Source: JABABV01 sp965222755
Lineage (GTDB): Bacteria > Bacillota_I > Bacilli_A > Mycoplasmatales > JABABV01
Assembly: GCA_965222755.1 (NCBI GenBank)
Contig: CBDCUK010000002.1
Span: 1 to 64,000 of the forward strand
Length of the DNA: 64,000 bases
Direction: 5' to 3'
Shown: piece after piece, positions 50,057 through 61,097 of the stretch
Layout: each line of letters starts with the position of its first letter
Position numbering within the stretch: position 1 is the stretch's first letter
The notes under the pieces: generated by a model
What the model was told of the DNA's origin: nothing
Seen by the model: only the letters and a program-made list of their open reading frames with translations
Database searches by the model: none
Translations under genes and position numbers: made by a program

Positions 50057-53032
50057 ATGAACTTTTTAAAAACAATTAAAGCTCATGGTTTCAAATCTTT
50101 TGCAAACCCAATCACTATTAATTTTGATCATAATTTAATTGGTGTTGTCGGGCCAAATGGTAGTGGTAAGTCTAATATTAACGATGCTATTCGTTGAGTT
50201 ATGGGAGAGCAATCTGCTAAACAATTACGTGGAAATAATATGGAAGATATTATTTTTAATGGTAGTGCCTTAAAAAAACCAATGAATATGGCGGAAGTAA
50301 CTTTAATTTTTTCAAATCATAATCGAATTTTTTCGCTTAATTTTGATGAAATTTCAATTACTCGCCGCATATATCGTAATGATCGTGTTGGAGAATATTT
50401 TATTAATGGTGTTAAATCACGTTTAAAAGATGTTCAAAAATTAGCAATGGAAGCTGGAATATCAAAATCATCATTAAGTATTATTTCGCAAGGAACAGTT
50501 TCAAAATTGGCGGAAGCAAAACCAGAAGAATTTCGTGATTTTTTAGATGAAGCTGCCGGAGTTAGTAAATATAAAAAACATAAAATTGAATCACTACGTA
50601 AATTAGCACGAACTAATGAAAATTTAGAAAAAATCAATATTCTAATTGAAGAGTTAGGGAAGCAAAAAGAACCTTTATCAAAACAAGCAGCAAAAGCAAC
50701 AGAATATTTAAAACACAAAAATAACCTTGAGGAAATTGAGGTTTCTTTTTTAGCATCAGATATTAATGAATTAGATCAAAATTTAAAAATCAACAATGTT
50801 AAAATTAAAAATTGAGATGACGAGCATAATGATTTAAATGCAACAGTAACTAATTTAGAAATTAGACTTAATGCACTTAATCAAGCAAAATTTAAAAATG
50901 AAAAAACAATTAATAGCCTCCAAAATGATTTAAACAATAATAGTGAAACTATCAACGAATTAAAAATTGAATTAGTTCGTGAAGAAGAAAAAAGAAAACA
51001 TGATATTAATAAAAGTACAAAATTAACTTTAAATGAAAAAGAAGTTAAGATATTAGAAAATAATATTAAAAACACTAAAAATAATCTTGATATATTAGAT
51101 GAGCGTATAACAACTATTAAAAATGATTTAGAATTGTTAAATGAAAATATCAATAATAGTAATCAAGAAAAAGAAGTTTTATTAGATGAGGTTAATGCTC
51201 TTAATCGTAATTTAAACATTAACAATACTAAAATATTGATGTTAAAAGATAATTTATCAAAACGAGATTTTTTATTTCCCGGAGTAAAAATAATTTTACA
51301 ACACAAAGAATCTTTACCAGGAATTCATAACATTATCAATAATTTAATTTCTTATGATCCTAAATATCAAATTGCGATTCAGAACTGTTTAGCTAATAAC
51401 TTACAAAATATTGTTTGTAAAGATAGTCATAGTGCCAAAGGAGCAGTTGCCTTTTTAAAAAGAAATCGTGCTGGAAAAGCAACTTTCATTCCAATAAATG
51501 ATGTTAAAATTCGTCATTTACAAGAACAAGACCCAATCATTGCTAGTAATACTAGAGGGTTTATTGATACGATAAATAATATTATTAAAATTGATAATAA
51601 ATATAAAAAAGTCATCAATTTTTTAACTAATCGCATTTTTTTAACAGATAATTTAACTAATGCTATTGAATTAAATAAACGCTTAAATTCACGCTATCGA
51701 ATTATTACGCTTGAAGGAGATGCTATCTTTCCTGGCGGAACTATTAGTGGTGGGTTCAATAAATTAAAAGTTAATGATTCACAAACTATTAAAAATGATA
51801 TTTTGAAATTTAAAAACGAAATTGAAGAAACTAAAAATAGTTTAAATCTTAAAAATAAAGAATTATCAGATTTTACACAAACAAATTTAAAATTAAAAGA
51901 ACATTATCAAGAAAAATACGTATTATCTGCAACATTATATGAGAAACAAAAAATTGCCAGATTGGATTTAGATCGTTTAACAGAAAAATACAAATCTATC
52001 TCTAATAAAAAAATTGATGATTTAATTCATATTAAAGATAGTAAAAATCAAAAATTAAGTTTTTTAAATAAACAACAAGATAAAATAGTTTCCAATATAA
52101 AAAGTCAGCGTAGCGAAAACTTAACAACAGCCAAATCAATTCAAAATTTAGAATTAAAATTAACTAGCAAAAATACTAAAGTTAAAAAAATTATTGAAGA
52201 ATCAAGTAGTTTAAAAATCGCCAATAATAAATTTCAAGTTTTAATTCAAAATCATGTTGAGCGTTTAAATAGTCATTATAAATTAACTTTTGAATATGCT
52301 AGAGATAATTATAAATCAACAATTCCAATCGAAGATGCACGAGTTAAAATTAAAGAATTAAGAAGTATTTTAGATAAAATTGGTAACGTTAACATTGATG
52401 CTATTTCTGAATATGAAGTGATTAAAAAAAGATTTGATCATTTAACGAAAAATGTTGCCGAAATTAATAAAGCAAAAAATGAAATTGAAACATCTGTAAA
52501 AAGTTTAGATACATTGATGTTGGAAAAATTTTCAAGTTTACTTATTGATGTAAGGTTGAATTTTAAAAAAGTGTTTAAAATTATGTTTGGTGGCGGGGAT
52601 GCTGATTTAAAATATAGTGACCCCGAAGATGCTTTAAATAGTGGAATTGAAATAATTGTGCAACCACCAGGAAAATCAGTTAAAACATTAACTTTATTTT
52701 CTGGTGGTGAGAAATCATTAATTGTTATATCTTTATTATTTTCCATTTTAGAAGCGCGTCATTTACCTTTAGTAATTTTAGACGAAGCAGAAGCACCTTT
52801 AGACGAATCTAATGTAGCTCGTTATGGACAATATTTAAAAAACTTTTCCGAACACACTCAATTTATTGTAGTAACACATCGTGCTGGAACTATGGAATAT
52901 TTAAATATTTTATATGGTGCTACAATGCAATCTGCTGGGATCACCAAAATTGTTGGTGTAAAGCTAAAAGATGCAATTAATTTATCAGAACAAGAATCTG
53001 AAAAACCAACTAATAACGTATTACAAAATTAA
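50057..53032 (+). CDS. smc: Chromosome partition protein SMC
   Basis: ABC-type ATPase organising the chromosome with ScpA/ScpB. Walker A GVVGPNGSGKSNINDAIRWV (from residue 29); coiled coil I; a hinge around FPGVKIILQHKESLPGIHNI to FPGGTISGGFNK (about residues 400-575); coiled coil II; then the signature LTLFSGGEKSLIVISLLF and Walker B LVILDEAEAPLDESN. Length 991 aa, about 200 fewer than B. subtilis SMC, mostly from shorter coils, as is usual for Mollicutes. Coil segments are very Asn/Lys rich. Confidence 0.96.
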
Positions 53033-53050
53033 TAGTAAGGAAATAATACA

Positions 53051-54085
53051 ATGGGTCTTTTTAAAAAAGTTAAAGAACGATTTTCAAAAAAAATAATTTC
53101 AAATAAAAGCAAAGAAGTTATTAAAGCTGAGAAAAAATCCTTAAAAGAAATTCGTAAAAGTAATAAAACAAACAAATATATTACTGGAATGAGTAAATCT
53201 AGTTCTGGTTTTTCACGAGCATTACAATCGCTGTATAAAAAATCTCAAATTAATGAAGAGTTCTTTGAAAATTTAGAAGAAATGTTAATTATGAACGATA
53301 TTTCTATGAATATTGTTATGGAAATAAGCGATGCAGTTCGTCAAGAAATCACAATTAATAAAATCAGTGATCCTCATAAAATTAATGAAATCATCGTTGA
53401 TAAAATGTTTTTAAATTATGCTAATCAGAAACACTCTAATACAACTTTAAATATCAACCCTAATGGATTAAGCATTATTTTGATGGTAGGAATTAATGGT
53501 GTTGGTAAAACAACAACAATTGCTAAATTAGCACATAAATTTATTAAAGAAAATAAAAAAGTTACTTTAGTAGCTGGTGATACATTTCGCGCTGGAGCAG
53601 TTAAACAATTAAATTTTTGAGCTCAACGTTTAAATATTACATGCATTAATCCTCAAAAAGAACAACAAGATCCACCTTCGGTAATTTTTGATGGTATCAT
53701 GGCTGCTCAAAATAACAATAGTGATATTTTAATATGTGACACTGCTGGAAGATTACAAAATAAAGTTAATTTAATGAATGAATTAAATAAAATTAGTCGC
53801 GTTATTGCTAAGAAAGCACCTAATGCAACCGTAGAAACTTTACTTGTTTTAGATGCTACTACTGGTCAAAACGGAATTAACCAAGCAGAAGTTTTTCAAG
53901 AAGTTGCTAATGTTAGTGGGATTGTTTTAACAAAAATGGATGGTAGTTCTAAGGGTGGAATAATTTTAACTATTAAAGATCGTCTAAATATTGATGTGAA
54001 ATTTATTGGTTTAGGAGAACAGATTCAAGATTTAGCAGAATTTGATTTATTTGAATTCATTAATGGATTAACGCAAGAAATATAG
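53051..54085 (+). CDS. ftsY: Signal recognition particle receptor FtsY
   Basis: GTPase docking the SRP-ribosome complex at the membrane. A basic N-terminal amphipathic segment (MGLFKKVKERFSKK) is the membrane-binding helix. The helical N domain follows, then the NG GTPase: MVGINGVGKTTTIAKLAHKF, LVAGDTFRAGAVKQL, ICDTAGRLQNKVNLMNEL, LVLDATTGQNGINQA, LTKMDGSSKGG, and FIGLGEQIQDLAEFD. Length 344 aa. In other Gram-positives ylxM and ffh follow directly; here gshF comes between ftsY and ylxM. Confidence 0.97.
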
Positions 54086-54135
54086 ACTATTTAGTACTTA
54101 ATAATTTATAATAATATTATTAGGAGATGATCAGT

Positions 54136-56367
54136 ATGGAGAGTATCGATTTTGATAAAATATTAGATTTGGATTTTTTAAGTGGTAATTTTGGATTAGA
54201 ACGAGAAACAATGAGAATAAGAATTGATGGAAGTGTCGCTGATACTTGACACCCATTTAAAAACAAATGAGATAATCCTTATTTTCAAGTTGATTTTTCT
54301 GAATCCCAATTAGAAATTAGCACTCCGCTAACTTATAGTTACGAAGAAGCTTTTTCCTTCTTAAAAAAACAAAACTACCTTGCAACCAAAGCACTACTTG
54401 ATGATGAATATTTATTAAATTATTCATTGCCTTTAAAATATGAAAATATTGAAAAAATCAAAATTGCCATTAGCGGGACAACAAAAGCCGGCCGAGAAGC
54501 AGCTACTTATCGTAAAAATATTATGAGTAAGTATAGTCACCAGCAACAAGTTATGTCTGGAATTCATTTTAATTTTTCTTTTAAGGAAAGTTTTTTAAAA
54601 GGCTTAGCTGCTCTGAATAGTTTAGATGTTCCTAGTTTAAAAAATGAAATTTATTTTAAAGGATATCGCCAATATATTAGACACCAATCAGTAATTACCT
54701 ATTTCTTCGGCGCTAGTCATTTTTTAGATGAAGAATACAAAAAAATGATTAGTGAAGAAAAACAATATAAAAAAATCATTAAACATATTCGCTCTTTTAG
54801 AAATTCAAAATTTGGTTATCCTTTAACAGCAAAATCTTTAATATCAAGTAATAACTTTAAAGATTTTAAAGAAAAAAGAAATATGTTGTTAAATAATAAA
54901 CAAATTTTATCTAAATCAGAAATATATCAACCAATTCGTATGCAGCAAAAATTTAAAGATGTTACTGAATATTTAGAAATCCGCAATATTGATATTGATC
55001 CAACAACACCTTTAGGAATGAAAATAGAAAGTATAAAATTTACTCATTTATTTTTAGTCTTTTTAATGTTGGATAAATTTCCAGATGAAAATGAAGTTAT
55101 CACTAATCAAGAATTAGAAAAAATATTAGAAAAAAATAATAACATTGCTCTAGGGCTTGAAACACATAATGATATGAAAGAAATTAATGCAATTTTAAAA
55201 CAAATGGATCAATTTTATAGTAAAGTTAAAAATCCAGAAATTCATAAATTTGTAACTCATTTTATTAGACATCAAGAACCATTAGCTAATATTTTGCATA
55301 AAAAATTCAAAACTATAAAATCTTTTACTGACAAGTTACCGGATTATAAAGAAAAAACACTTAATAATACAATTAAAGAATTTAAAGATCAATTTGATAA
55401 TTTAGAACTATCGACTAGTGTTTTATTAGGAACTGCTCTAACTAATGGTGTGATAGTGAAAAAAGTTGATCCAACTTCAAATTTATTATGTTTAGAAAAC
55501 AGAAAAACTAAATGAAAAGAATATATTATTCAAGCAACTAGAACATCTATTAATACTGAAATTGGAGTTTTACTATCTCAAGATAAGGCTTTAACTAAAA
55601 ATATTTTAAAAGATAATCATATTTTAGTTCCTGAAGGTAAAGTTTTCCATGATTTAGAATCTGCTAAAAAAGCAGAGAAGACTTTTTTAAATAAAGAAAT
55701 TGTTATCAAACCAAGAGATACTAATTTTTCTGATGGAGTTACAATTTTAAATCGTAAATGAACTAAATCAGATTATGAAAAAGCTATTAAATTTGCTTTT
55801 AGTCATTCAAAATCAATTTTAATTGAAGATTTTATCGATGGCAAAGAATATCGTTTTTTAGTGATTGATAATAAGGTTATCGGTGTTTTAGAACGCCGAG
55901 GAGCTAATGTTGTTGGTGATGGAGTAAATACCATTAAACAACTAATCGAAATTAAAAATCAACATATTTTAAGAGGCGAACAATATAAGAAACCACTCGA
56001 AAAAATTAAAATTGATAATATTGTAATGGCTAATTTAACGCACCAAAAATTTTCTTTAAAAACAAAATTAAAAATTAAAGAAGTTGCATGATTAAGATAT
56101 AACTCAAATGTTTCTAGTGGCGGAGATACAATTGATGTAACTAAAAAAACAAATGCCTTTTATAAAAAAATAGCAATTAAAATAAGTAAAGTTTTTAATT
56201 TAAAAATTATTGGTGTTGACATCATAATTCCAAATAATGCAACACCTGGAGAATATCGAGTTTTAGAAATTAATGATAATCCTGCAATTCATATCCATCA
56301 TTTTCCACTTGATGGCAAACCAATCAATGTCTCTCTTGAGATTTTAAAAACATTGAAGTTATTATAA
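54136..56367 (+). CDS. gshF: Bifunctional glutamate-cysteine ligase / glutathione synthetase GshF
   Basis: Makes glutathione from Glu, Cys and Gly in two ATP-dependent steps. The N-terminal ligase domain (about residues 1-460) begins FLSGNFGLERETMRI and has YFQVDFSESQLEISTP, AISGTTKAGREAATYR and SGIHFNFSFKESF. The C-terminal ATP-grasp domain (about 490-743) has EIVIKPRDTNFSDGVTIL, ILIEDFIDGKEYRFLVID, NVVGDGVNTIKQLIE and YRVLEINDNPAIHIHHFP. Length 743 aa fits complete GshF proteins. All TGA codons fall at Trp positions, so it is adapted to code 4. It has its own AGGAGAT ribosome site and splits ftsY from ylxM. Confidence 0.95.
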
Positions 56368-56371
56368 AAAA

Positions 56372-56704
56372 ATGATTGATATTGAAAAAAGAACTTATTA
56401 TTTAAAATTACTTGATTTATATAGCAGCTTATTAACACAAACTCAAAAGCAATCTACTTGATTGTATTTGGTTGAAGATTTATCTTTTAAAGAAGTTTCT
56501 GAAATATTAGCAGTTTCTCGAAGTGCCGCATTTGATGCAGTTAAAAAAAGTCTATTATTACTTGAACAGTACGAAGATAAGTTATCATTAAATCAAAAAA
56601 ATAATGTATTACAAAAATATTATGATGACCTAGTATCTCTTGATATAAAAGCAGTTAATAAAATAATTGATAAAATTAAAATAATTAACGAAAATACAAA
56701 GTAA
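56372..56704 (+). CDS. ylxM: YlxM family (UPF0122) putative DNA-binding/SRP-associated protein
   Basis: Small helix-turn-helix protein that accompanies SRP genes. RTYYLKLLDLYSSLLTQTQ and the sigma-factor-like STWLYLVEDLSFKEVSEILAVSRSAAFDAVKKSLLLLEQYE in two stretches match YlxM (YYxxDLSLxEIAEexxVSRQAVxDxIKR). Length 110 aa. No purine-rich ribosome site is present; it starts four bases after the gshF stop and may depend on coupling. ffh, its usual partner, does not follow; a terminator and rpsB do. Confidence 0.93.
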
Positions 56705-56721
56705 AAAGCTTTGTATTTTTT
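56691..56721 (+). terminator. Intrinsic terminator after ylxM
   Basis: AAAATACAAAG / CTTTGTATTTT arms with a 7-base loop and T run; the ylxM stop lies in the loop. The right arm overlaps the -35 of the rpsB promoter. Confidence 0.75.
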
Positions 56722-56739
56722 AGTAAAAAATGTTATACT
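56711..56739 (+). promoter_or_regulatory. Probable rpsB-tsf promoter
   Basis: TTGTAT (56711-56716), 17-base spacer, TATACT (56734-56739). Transcription would start near 56746 and give a leader of about 165 bases. Confidence 0.6.
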
Positions 56740-56811
56740 TATCTTAGTGTTTTGATAATAAATGATATTATCTAAATACCCTATATTCTTTAAAAAACAC
56801 CTTTATTTTAT

Positions 56812-56864
56812 CTTAATCCAAGTGCAGAATCTTTATAATTTTAAAAAAGTTTTTGTGGATTAAG
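56812..56864 (+). promoter_or_regulatory. Candidate structured rpsB leader
   Basis: CTTAATCCA (56812-56820) and TGGATTAAG (56856-56864) are exact complements enclosing a 35-base loop that holds further A/T complementarity. They lie in the long untranslated leader before rpsB. S2 operons in other bacteria are autoregulated through their leaders; this could be such a site, by inference. Confidence 0.5.
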
Positions 56865-56912
56865 CATTTAATTAATAAGGGAAAGTAAAAAACAAACAAG
56901 GAGTACCATAAC

Positions 56913-58076
56913 ATGGCACCAATTATATCAAAAATTAAATTATTAGAAGCTGGGACACATTTTGGTCACGAAACTAAACGTTGAAACCCAAAAATGAAAC
57001 CATATATACATGGAACAAAAGGAAAAACACACGTTATCGACTTAGTAAAAACTATCAAGGGATTAGAAGTTGCTTATAAAGTAATTAAATTTCATGCTGC
57101 AAAAAAAGGTAATGTTTTATTTGTATGTACACGTCGTAATGCTCGCGATATTATTAAAGAGCAAGCAGAACGCGCAGGAAGTTTTTATGTAAACCAAAGA
57201 TGATTAGGTGGAACTTTAACTAACTTCAAAACAATCCAATCAAGAGTTCGTCATTTATTAATTTTAGAAAATAAAGCTAAAAATAATTTTGAAGGATATA
57301 CTAAAAAAGAAGGAATTAAGTTTAGTAAAGAAATGCTAAAATTACAAAAATTCTTAGAAGGTATTAAAGGAATGCATAATTTACCATCATTAATTGTTGT
57401 TCTTGATCCAAATGAAGAGCAAAATGCAATTAACGAAGCACGTAAATTAGGAATCCCTATCGTTGGATTAGTAGATACTAACGCTGACCCAGATAGTGTA
57501 GATTACATTATTCCAGCAAACGATGATGCTTTAAAAACATTAAAATTAATTATGACTTTACTAACTGATGCCATTGTTGAAGCTAAAGGTGGAACTCCAG
57601 AAATAGCTTACCAAAACATTGCTAGTGAAAATCCATATTTCGGAAATCGTGGTGGATTAAATAAACCAGGATTCAGATCTCCAAAATTCGTTAAACGTAA
57701 TGTAATTAAAGTTCTTCAAACAGCAGCAGAAGTTGCTGAAAGTACACCAGTAGTTGAAAAGAAAGCTGAAGTTAAAACAGTTAAAGTAATTTCAAAAGCT
57801 GCTGATGTTAAAGTGACCGAAACTGAAAAAGTAGCAAAACCAGCTACACCAGTTAAAGAAGAAGCTAAAGTTGTTGCTAAAAAAGTTGCTACACCAGTTA
57901 AAGAAGAAACAAAAGTTGTTGCTAAAAAAGAAGCAAAACCAACTACAACTGAAGATTTAAGTAGTAAAAAATTAGCAGATCTTAAAGTTATGGCAAAAAA
58001 TAATAATTTAAAAGGTTATTCTGCACTTAAGAAAAGCGAATTAATAGAATTATTAAAATCTGAAGGAGTAAAATAA
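56913..58076 (+). CDS. rpsB: 30S ribosomal protein S2 with C-terminal SAP/Rho-N-like extension
   Basis: Residues 1-235 are a normal S2: LLEAGTHFGHETKRWNPKMKPYI, VLFVCTRRNARDIIKEQAERAG, RWLGGTLTNFKTIQSR, DPNEEQNAINEARKLGIPIVG, VDYIIPANDDALK. S2 usually ends near 250; this protein runs to 387. From about 265 the tail is Ala/Lys/Glu/Val rich and holds a tandem 15-residue repeat (residues 311-325 and 326-340, ATPVKEEAKVVAKK type). Residues 349-387 look like a SAP or Rho N-terminal helix-extended-loop-helix: LSSKKLADLKVMAKNNNLKGY, then SALKKSELIELL. Such domains bind nucleic acids. The frame is unbroken, and tsf starts four bases after the stop. Confidence 0.96.
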
Positions 58077-58079
58077 TTT

Positions 58080-58955
58080 ATGGCAATAACTGCAAAACAA
58101 GTTAAAGAGTTACGTGATTTAACAGGAGCCGGAATGTTAGATTGTAAAAAAGCTTTAGTTGATACTGAAGGTAATATCGAAGAAGCTATTGATTGATTAC
58201 GTAAAAAAGGAATTGCAAAAGCTGCTAAAAAATCTGGACGTATTGCTGCTGAAGGACTTACTTCAGTGTTTGTTAAAGATAACAAAGCGATCGTTATTGA
58301 AATAAATTCAGAAACTGACTTTGTTGCTCAAAATGATAATTTTAAAAAATTAGTAAATAAATTATCAGAGATTGTTTTAAATAATAATCCAAAAAATTTA
58401 GAAGCAGCATTAAAAATTATCGTTGATGGTAAAACAGTAAACGATTTAATTACAGATGCAACTGCTACTATTGGTGAGAAAATTGCTTTACGCCGTTTTG
58501 AGATAGTTACAAAAGATTCTGCAGATGTTTTTGGTCCTTATATTCATATGGGTGGAAAAATTTCTACTTTAATTGTTTTAAAAGAATCAACAAACGCCAA
58601 TGCAGCGCGTGATATTGCTATGCATGTCGCAGCTATGAAACCAGCTTTCATTGATAGAAAAGAAATCGGTAAAGATTTTATCGCTAAAGAAACAGTTATT
58701 TTAAAAGAACAAGCTTTAAGCGAAGGTAAAAAACCTGAAATCGTTGAAAAAATGGTAATTGGTAGATTGAATAAACAATTAGCAGAAATCTGTTTAGTTG
58801 ATCAACCTTTTGTTAAAAATCCTGAATTTAAAGTAGGAAAATTTGCTTTACAATCAAGTAAAGGAATTGCAACTATGATTAGATTTGAATTAGGCGAAGG
58901 TATTGTTAAAAATACTAGTAATTTTGCTGACGAAGTTAGTGAATTAACAAACTAA
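58080..58955 (+). CDS. tsf: Elongation factor Ts
   Basis: Nucleotide exchange factor for EF-Tu. The UBA-like N-terminus VKELRDLTGAGMLDCKKAL (residues 8-26), INSETDFVAQNDNF, and YIHMGGKISTLIVL, MHVAAMKPAFIDR are EF-Ts motifs. Length 291 aa. ATG 58080 follows the rpsB stop by three bases; GAAGGAG at the rpsB end serves as ribosome site. Confidence 0.97.
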
Positions 58956-58967
58956 TTAAATTAATTT

Positions 58968-59003
58968 AAAAAAATAATTAAAAAATATTAATTATTTTTT
59001 TTA
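58968..59003 (+). terminator. Intrinsic terminator after tsf
   Basis: AAAAAATAATTA / TAATTATTTTTT arms around an 8-base loop, then T's. A TATAAT (59021-59026) before pyrH suggests a new transcript start. Confidence 0.7.
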
Positions 59004-59061
59004 TTATACAAGTTGTGTATTATAATTGTAATATTACTTAATATAAAGTTGAGGTGTAATT

Positions 59062-59793
59062 ATGTATAAAAGAATTTTATTAAAATTAAGTGGAGCTGCT
59101 CTTTCAAATAAACATAAAAATGGCTTAATTATTGATAATGCAAAAATTGAAGATCTAACTGCTCAAATAAAAGAATTAATTAAACAAGATGTTTCTTTAG
59201 CGATTGTTATTGGTGGAGGTAATATTCTACGAGGAGCTAGCGCTGCTAAATTAGGTATGGATCGTGCCCAAGCTGATTACATGGGAATGATAGCTACTGT
59301 AATGAATGGATTAGCTTTAGAAGTTAGTTTAAAAAAAGCAGGTGTAAATGTTTGTTTAATGTCAGCTTTACCAATGGATAAAGTTGCTGATCCTTATATT
59401 TTAAGAAATACTATCAATCATTTAGATGCTGGAAAAGTTGTAATTCTTAGTGGTGGAACAGGCTCACCATTTTTCACAACGGATTCAGCAGCAGCATTAC
59501 GTGCAGCAGAAATAAAAGCAGATTTAATTATGATGGGTAAAAATAATGTTGATGGAATTTATAATAAAGATCCATTAAAATTCAAAGATGCTAAGCGCTA
59601 CTCGCGTTTAACTTTTAAAGAAGCTTTTGAGAAAAAAATTCAAATTATGGATTTAACTGCGACTACTATTTGTATGGAAAATGATATTGATATATTAGTA
59701 TTTAATATTAATCGTCCAAATAGCATAGTTAAAACTTTATTTAATACTGATCATGATATTACAACTCTAGTAGCCAATACATTTAAAAAATAA
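59062..59793 (+). CDS. pyrH: UMP kinase
   Basis: Amino-acid-kinase-fold enzyme making UDP from UMP. RILLKLSGAALS (residues 4-15), AIVIGGGNILRGASAAKLGMDRAQADYMGM, VVILSGGTGSPFFTTDSAAALRAAEI, MGKNNVDGIYNKDPLKF, and MDLTATTICMEN are canonical. Length 243 aa. It heads pyrH-frr-uppS-cdsA-dxr-rseP with a GAGGTG ribosome site. Confidence 0.97.
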   Translation: MYKRILLKLSGAALSNKHKNGLIIDNAKIEDLTAQIKELIKQDVSLAIVIGGGNILRGASAAKLGMDRAQADYMGMIATVMNGLALEVSLKKAGVNVCLMSALPMDKVADPYILRNTINHLDAGKVVILSGGTGSPFFTTDSAAALRAAEIKADLIMMGKNNVDGIYNKDPLKFKDAKRYSRLTFKEAFEKKIQIMDLTATTICMENDIDILVFNINRPNSIVKTLFNTDHDITTLVANTFKK

Positions 59794-59812
59794 ATTAGAA
59801 AGAGGAATCATT

Positions 59813-60358
59813 ATGAATAACTTAGAAAATAATTTAAATACAGAACTAAACAATATTATAGATAAAATGCAAAAACGCTTTGATTTAATTTCAGCCGGAA
59901 GAGCAAACCCTAAAATGTTAGATAATGTAAAAATTGATTACTATGGAACATTAACACCAATTTCACAAATAAGTGCAATTTCTTCACCGGATGCAATGCA
60001 ATTACTAATTAAGCCTTTTAATCAACAAGATATTAAAAACATCGCTGCAGCAATCAATAAATCTAATTTAAATTTAAATCCTCAAAACGAAGGGAATCAA
60101 CTTCGTATTCAAATACCTGCTTTAACAGAAGAGATTAGAAATACTAAAGTTAAAGAAGTTAAAAAAATTAATGAAGATACTAAAATTCAAATTCGTAATA
60201 TTCGTCGAGATTTTAATAACAAAATTAAAGCTGATGCAGATTTAACTAAAGACGAAATTAGAGAACAACAAAATATCGTACAAAAAATTATTGATAGTAA
60301 AACATTGGAAACAACAGCTCTAACGAATACAAAAGAAACATTATTAATGAAAATTTAA
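59813..60358 (+). CDS. frr: Ribosome recycling factor
   Basis: Splits post-termination ribosomes with EF-G. ISAGRANPKMLDNVKIDYYGT (about residues 26-46), LLIKPFNQQDIKNIAAAINKS, LNPQNEGNQLRIQIPALTEEIR, and the long helical second half with VRNxRRD-type IRNIRRDFNNKIK are family motifs. Length 181 aa. It follows pyrH, as in most bacteria. Confidence 0.97.
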   Translation: MNNLENNLNTELNNIIDKMQKRFDLISAGRANPKMLDNVKIDYYGTLTPISQISAISSPDAMQLLIKPFNQQDIKNIAAAINKSNLNLNPQNEGNQLRIQIPALTEEIRNTKVKEVKKINEDTKIQIRNIRRDFNNKIKADADLTKDEIREQQNIVQKIIDSKTLETTALTNTKETLLMKI

Positions 60359-60362
60359 TATT

Positions 60363-61076
60363 ATGCTAAATATTGATAATAAATTAAATCATCTTGGTTT
60401 GATTTTAGATGGTAATGGTCGTTTTGCAAAATCACAAAATCAAAAAAGAACTTTTGGTCATAAAGCTGGTTTGCGTAATTTAAAAACAATTGTGTTGTTT
60501 TTAAATAAAATCAAGTTAAATTATTTAACTATTTTTGCATTTTCTACTGAAAATTGAAAAAGACCACAATCAGAAGTTAAGTATTTAATGCGAATTGCAA
60601 ATATTTTTTTTAGTTATAACGATATAAAAAATATTATATCTAATAATATTCGAATTAAATGAATTGGTTTTGAAGAAAACTTAAGTCCAAAATTAATTAA
60701 AAAAATTAAAAAAATCGAGTCATTAACTGATAAATGCACCGGTTTAACATTAACGATTGCTTTTAATTATGGTTCTAAACAAGAGATTATTCATGCAATA
60801 AATCAAATAATTATTAATAAAAAAAAAAATAATGACTTTTCAAAAATCAACGAAAAAGAATTTAATAATTCTCTTTTAAGTGGTTTTTTACCACCAGTTG
60901 ATTTATTAATTCGCACATCAGGAGAACAACGAATTTCAAATTTTTTATTATGACAATTAGATTATTCGGAAATGATTTTCCAAAAAGTTAATTTCCCAGA
61001 ATACAATATTAGTTTATTAGAAAAAGATATTGAATGATTTCTAACTCGTAATAGAAGATTTGGGAACATAAAATAA
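60363..61076 (+). CDS. uppS: Isoprenyl diphosphate synthase UppS
   Basis: cis-Prenyltransferase making undecaprenyl-type diphosphate. GLILDGNGRFAKSQNQKRTFGHKAG has the catalytic Asp; LTIFAFSTENWKRP; LTIAFNYGSKQEI; and LIRTSGEQRISNFLLWQLDYSEM complete the conserved regions. Length 237 aa. An 11-A run inside the gene (60819-60829) keeps frame. In a wall-less cell the product may serve as a carrier for surface glycans or as a membrane lipid; the pathway source is suggested by dxr downstream. Confidence 0.95.
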
Positions 61077-61097
61077 ATTAAAAAGGAGATTAATAGA

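Noticed and set aside
50434..51153. Reverse open frames within smc
   Set aside because: They are shadows of the Lys/Glu/Asn-rich coiled-coil codons and lie within an intact SMC.
57843..57932. Two 45-base repeats in rpsB as a CRISPR or mobile repeat
   Set aside because: They are in frame, encode 15-residue units and have no spacers.
60819..60829. Eleven-A run in uppS as a frameshift site
   Set aside because: The frame before and after the run is the same and all UppS motifs are present in one frame.
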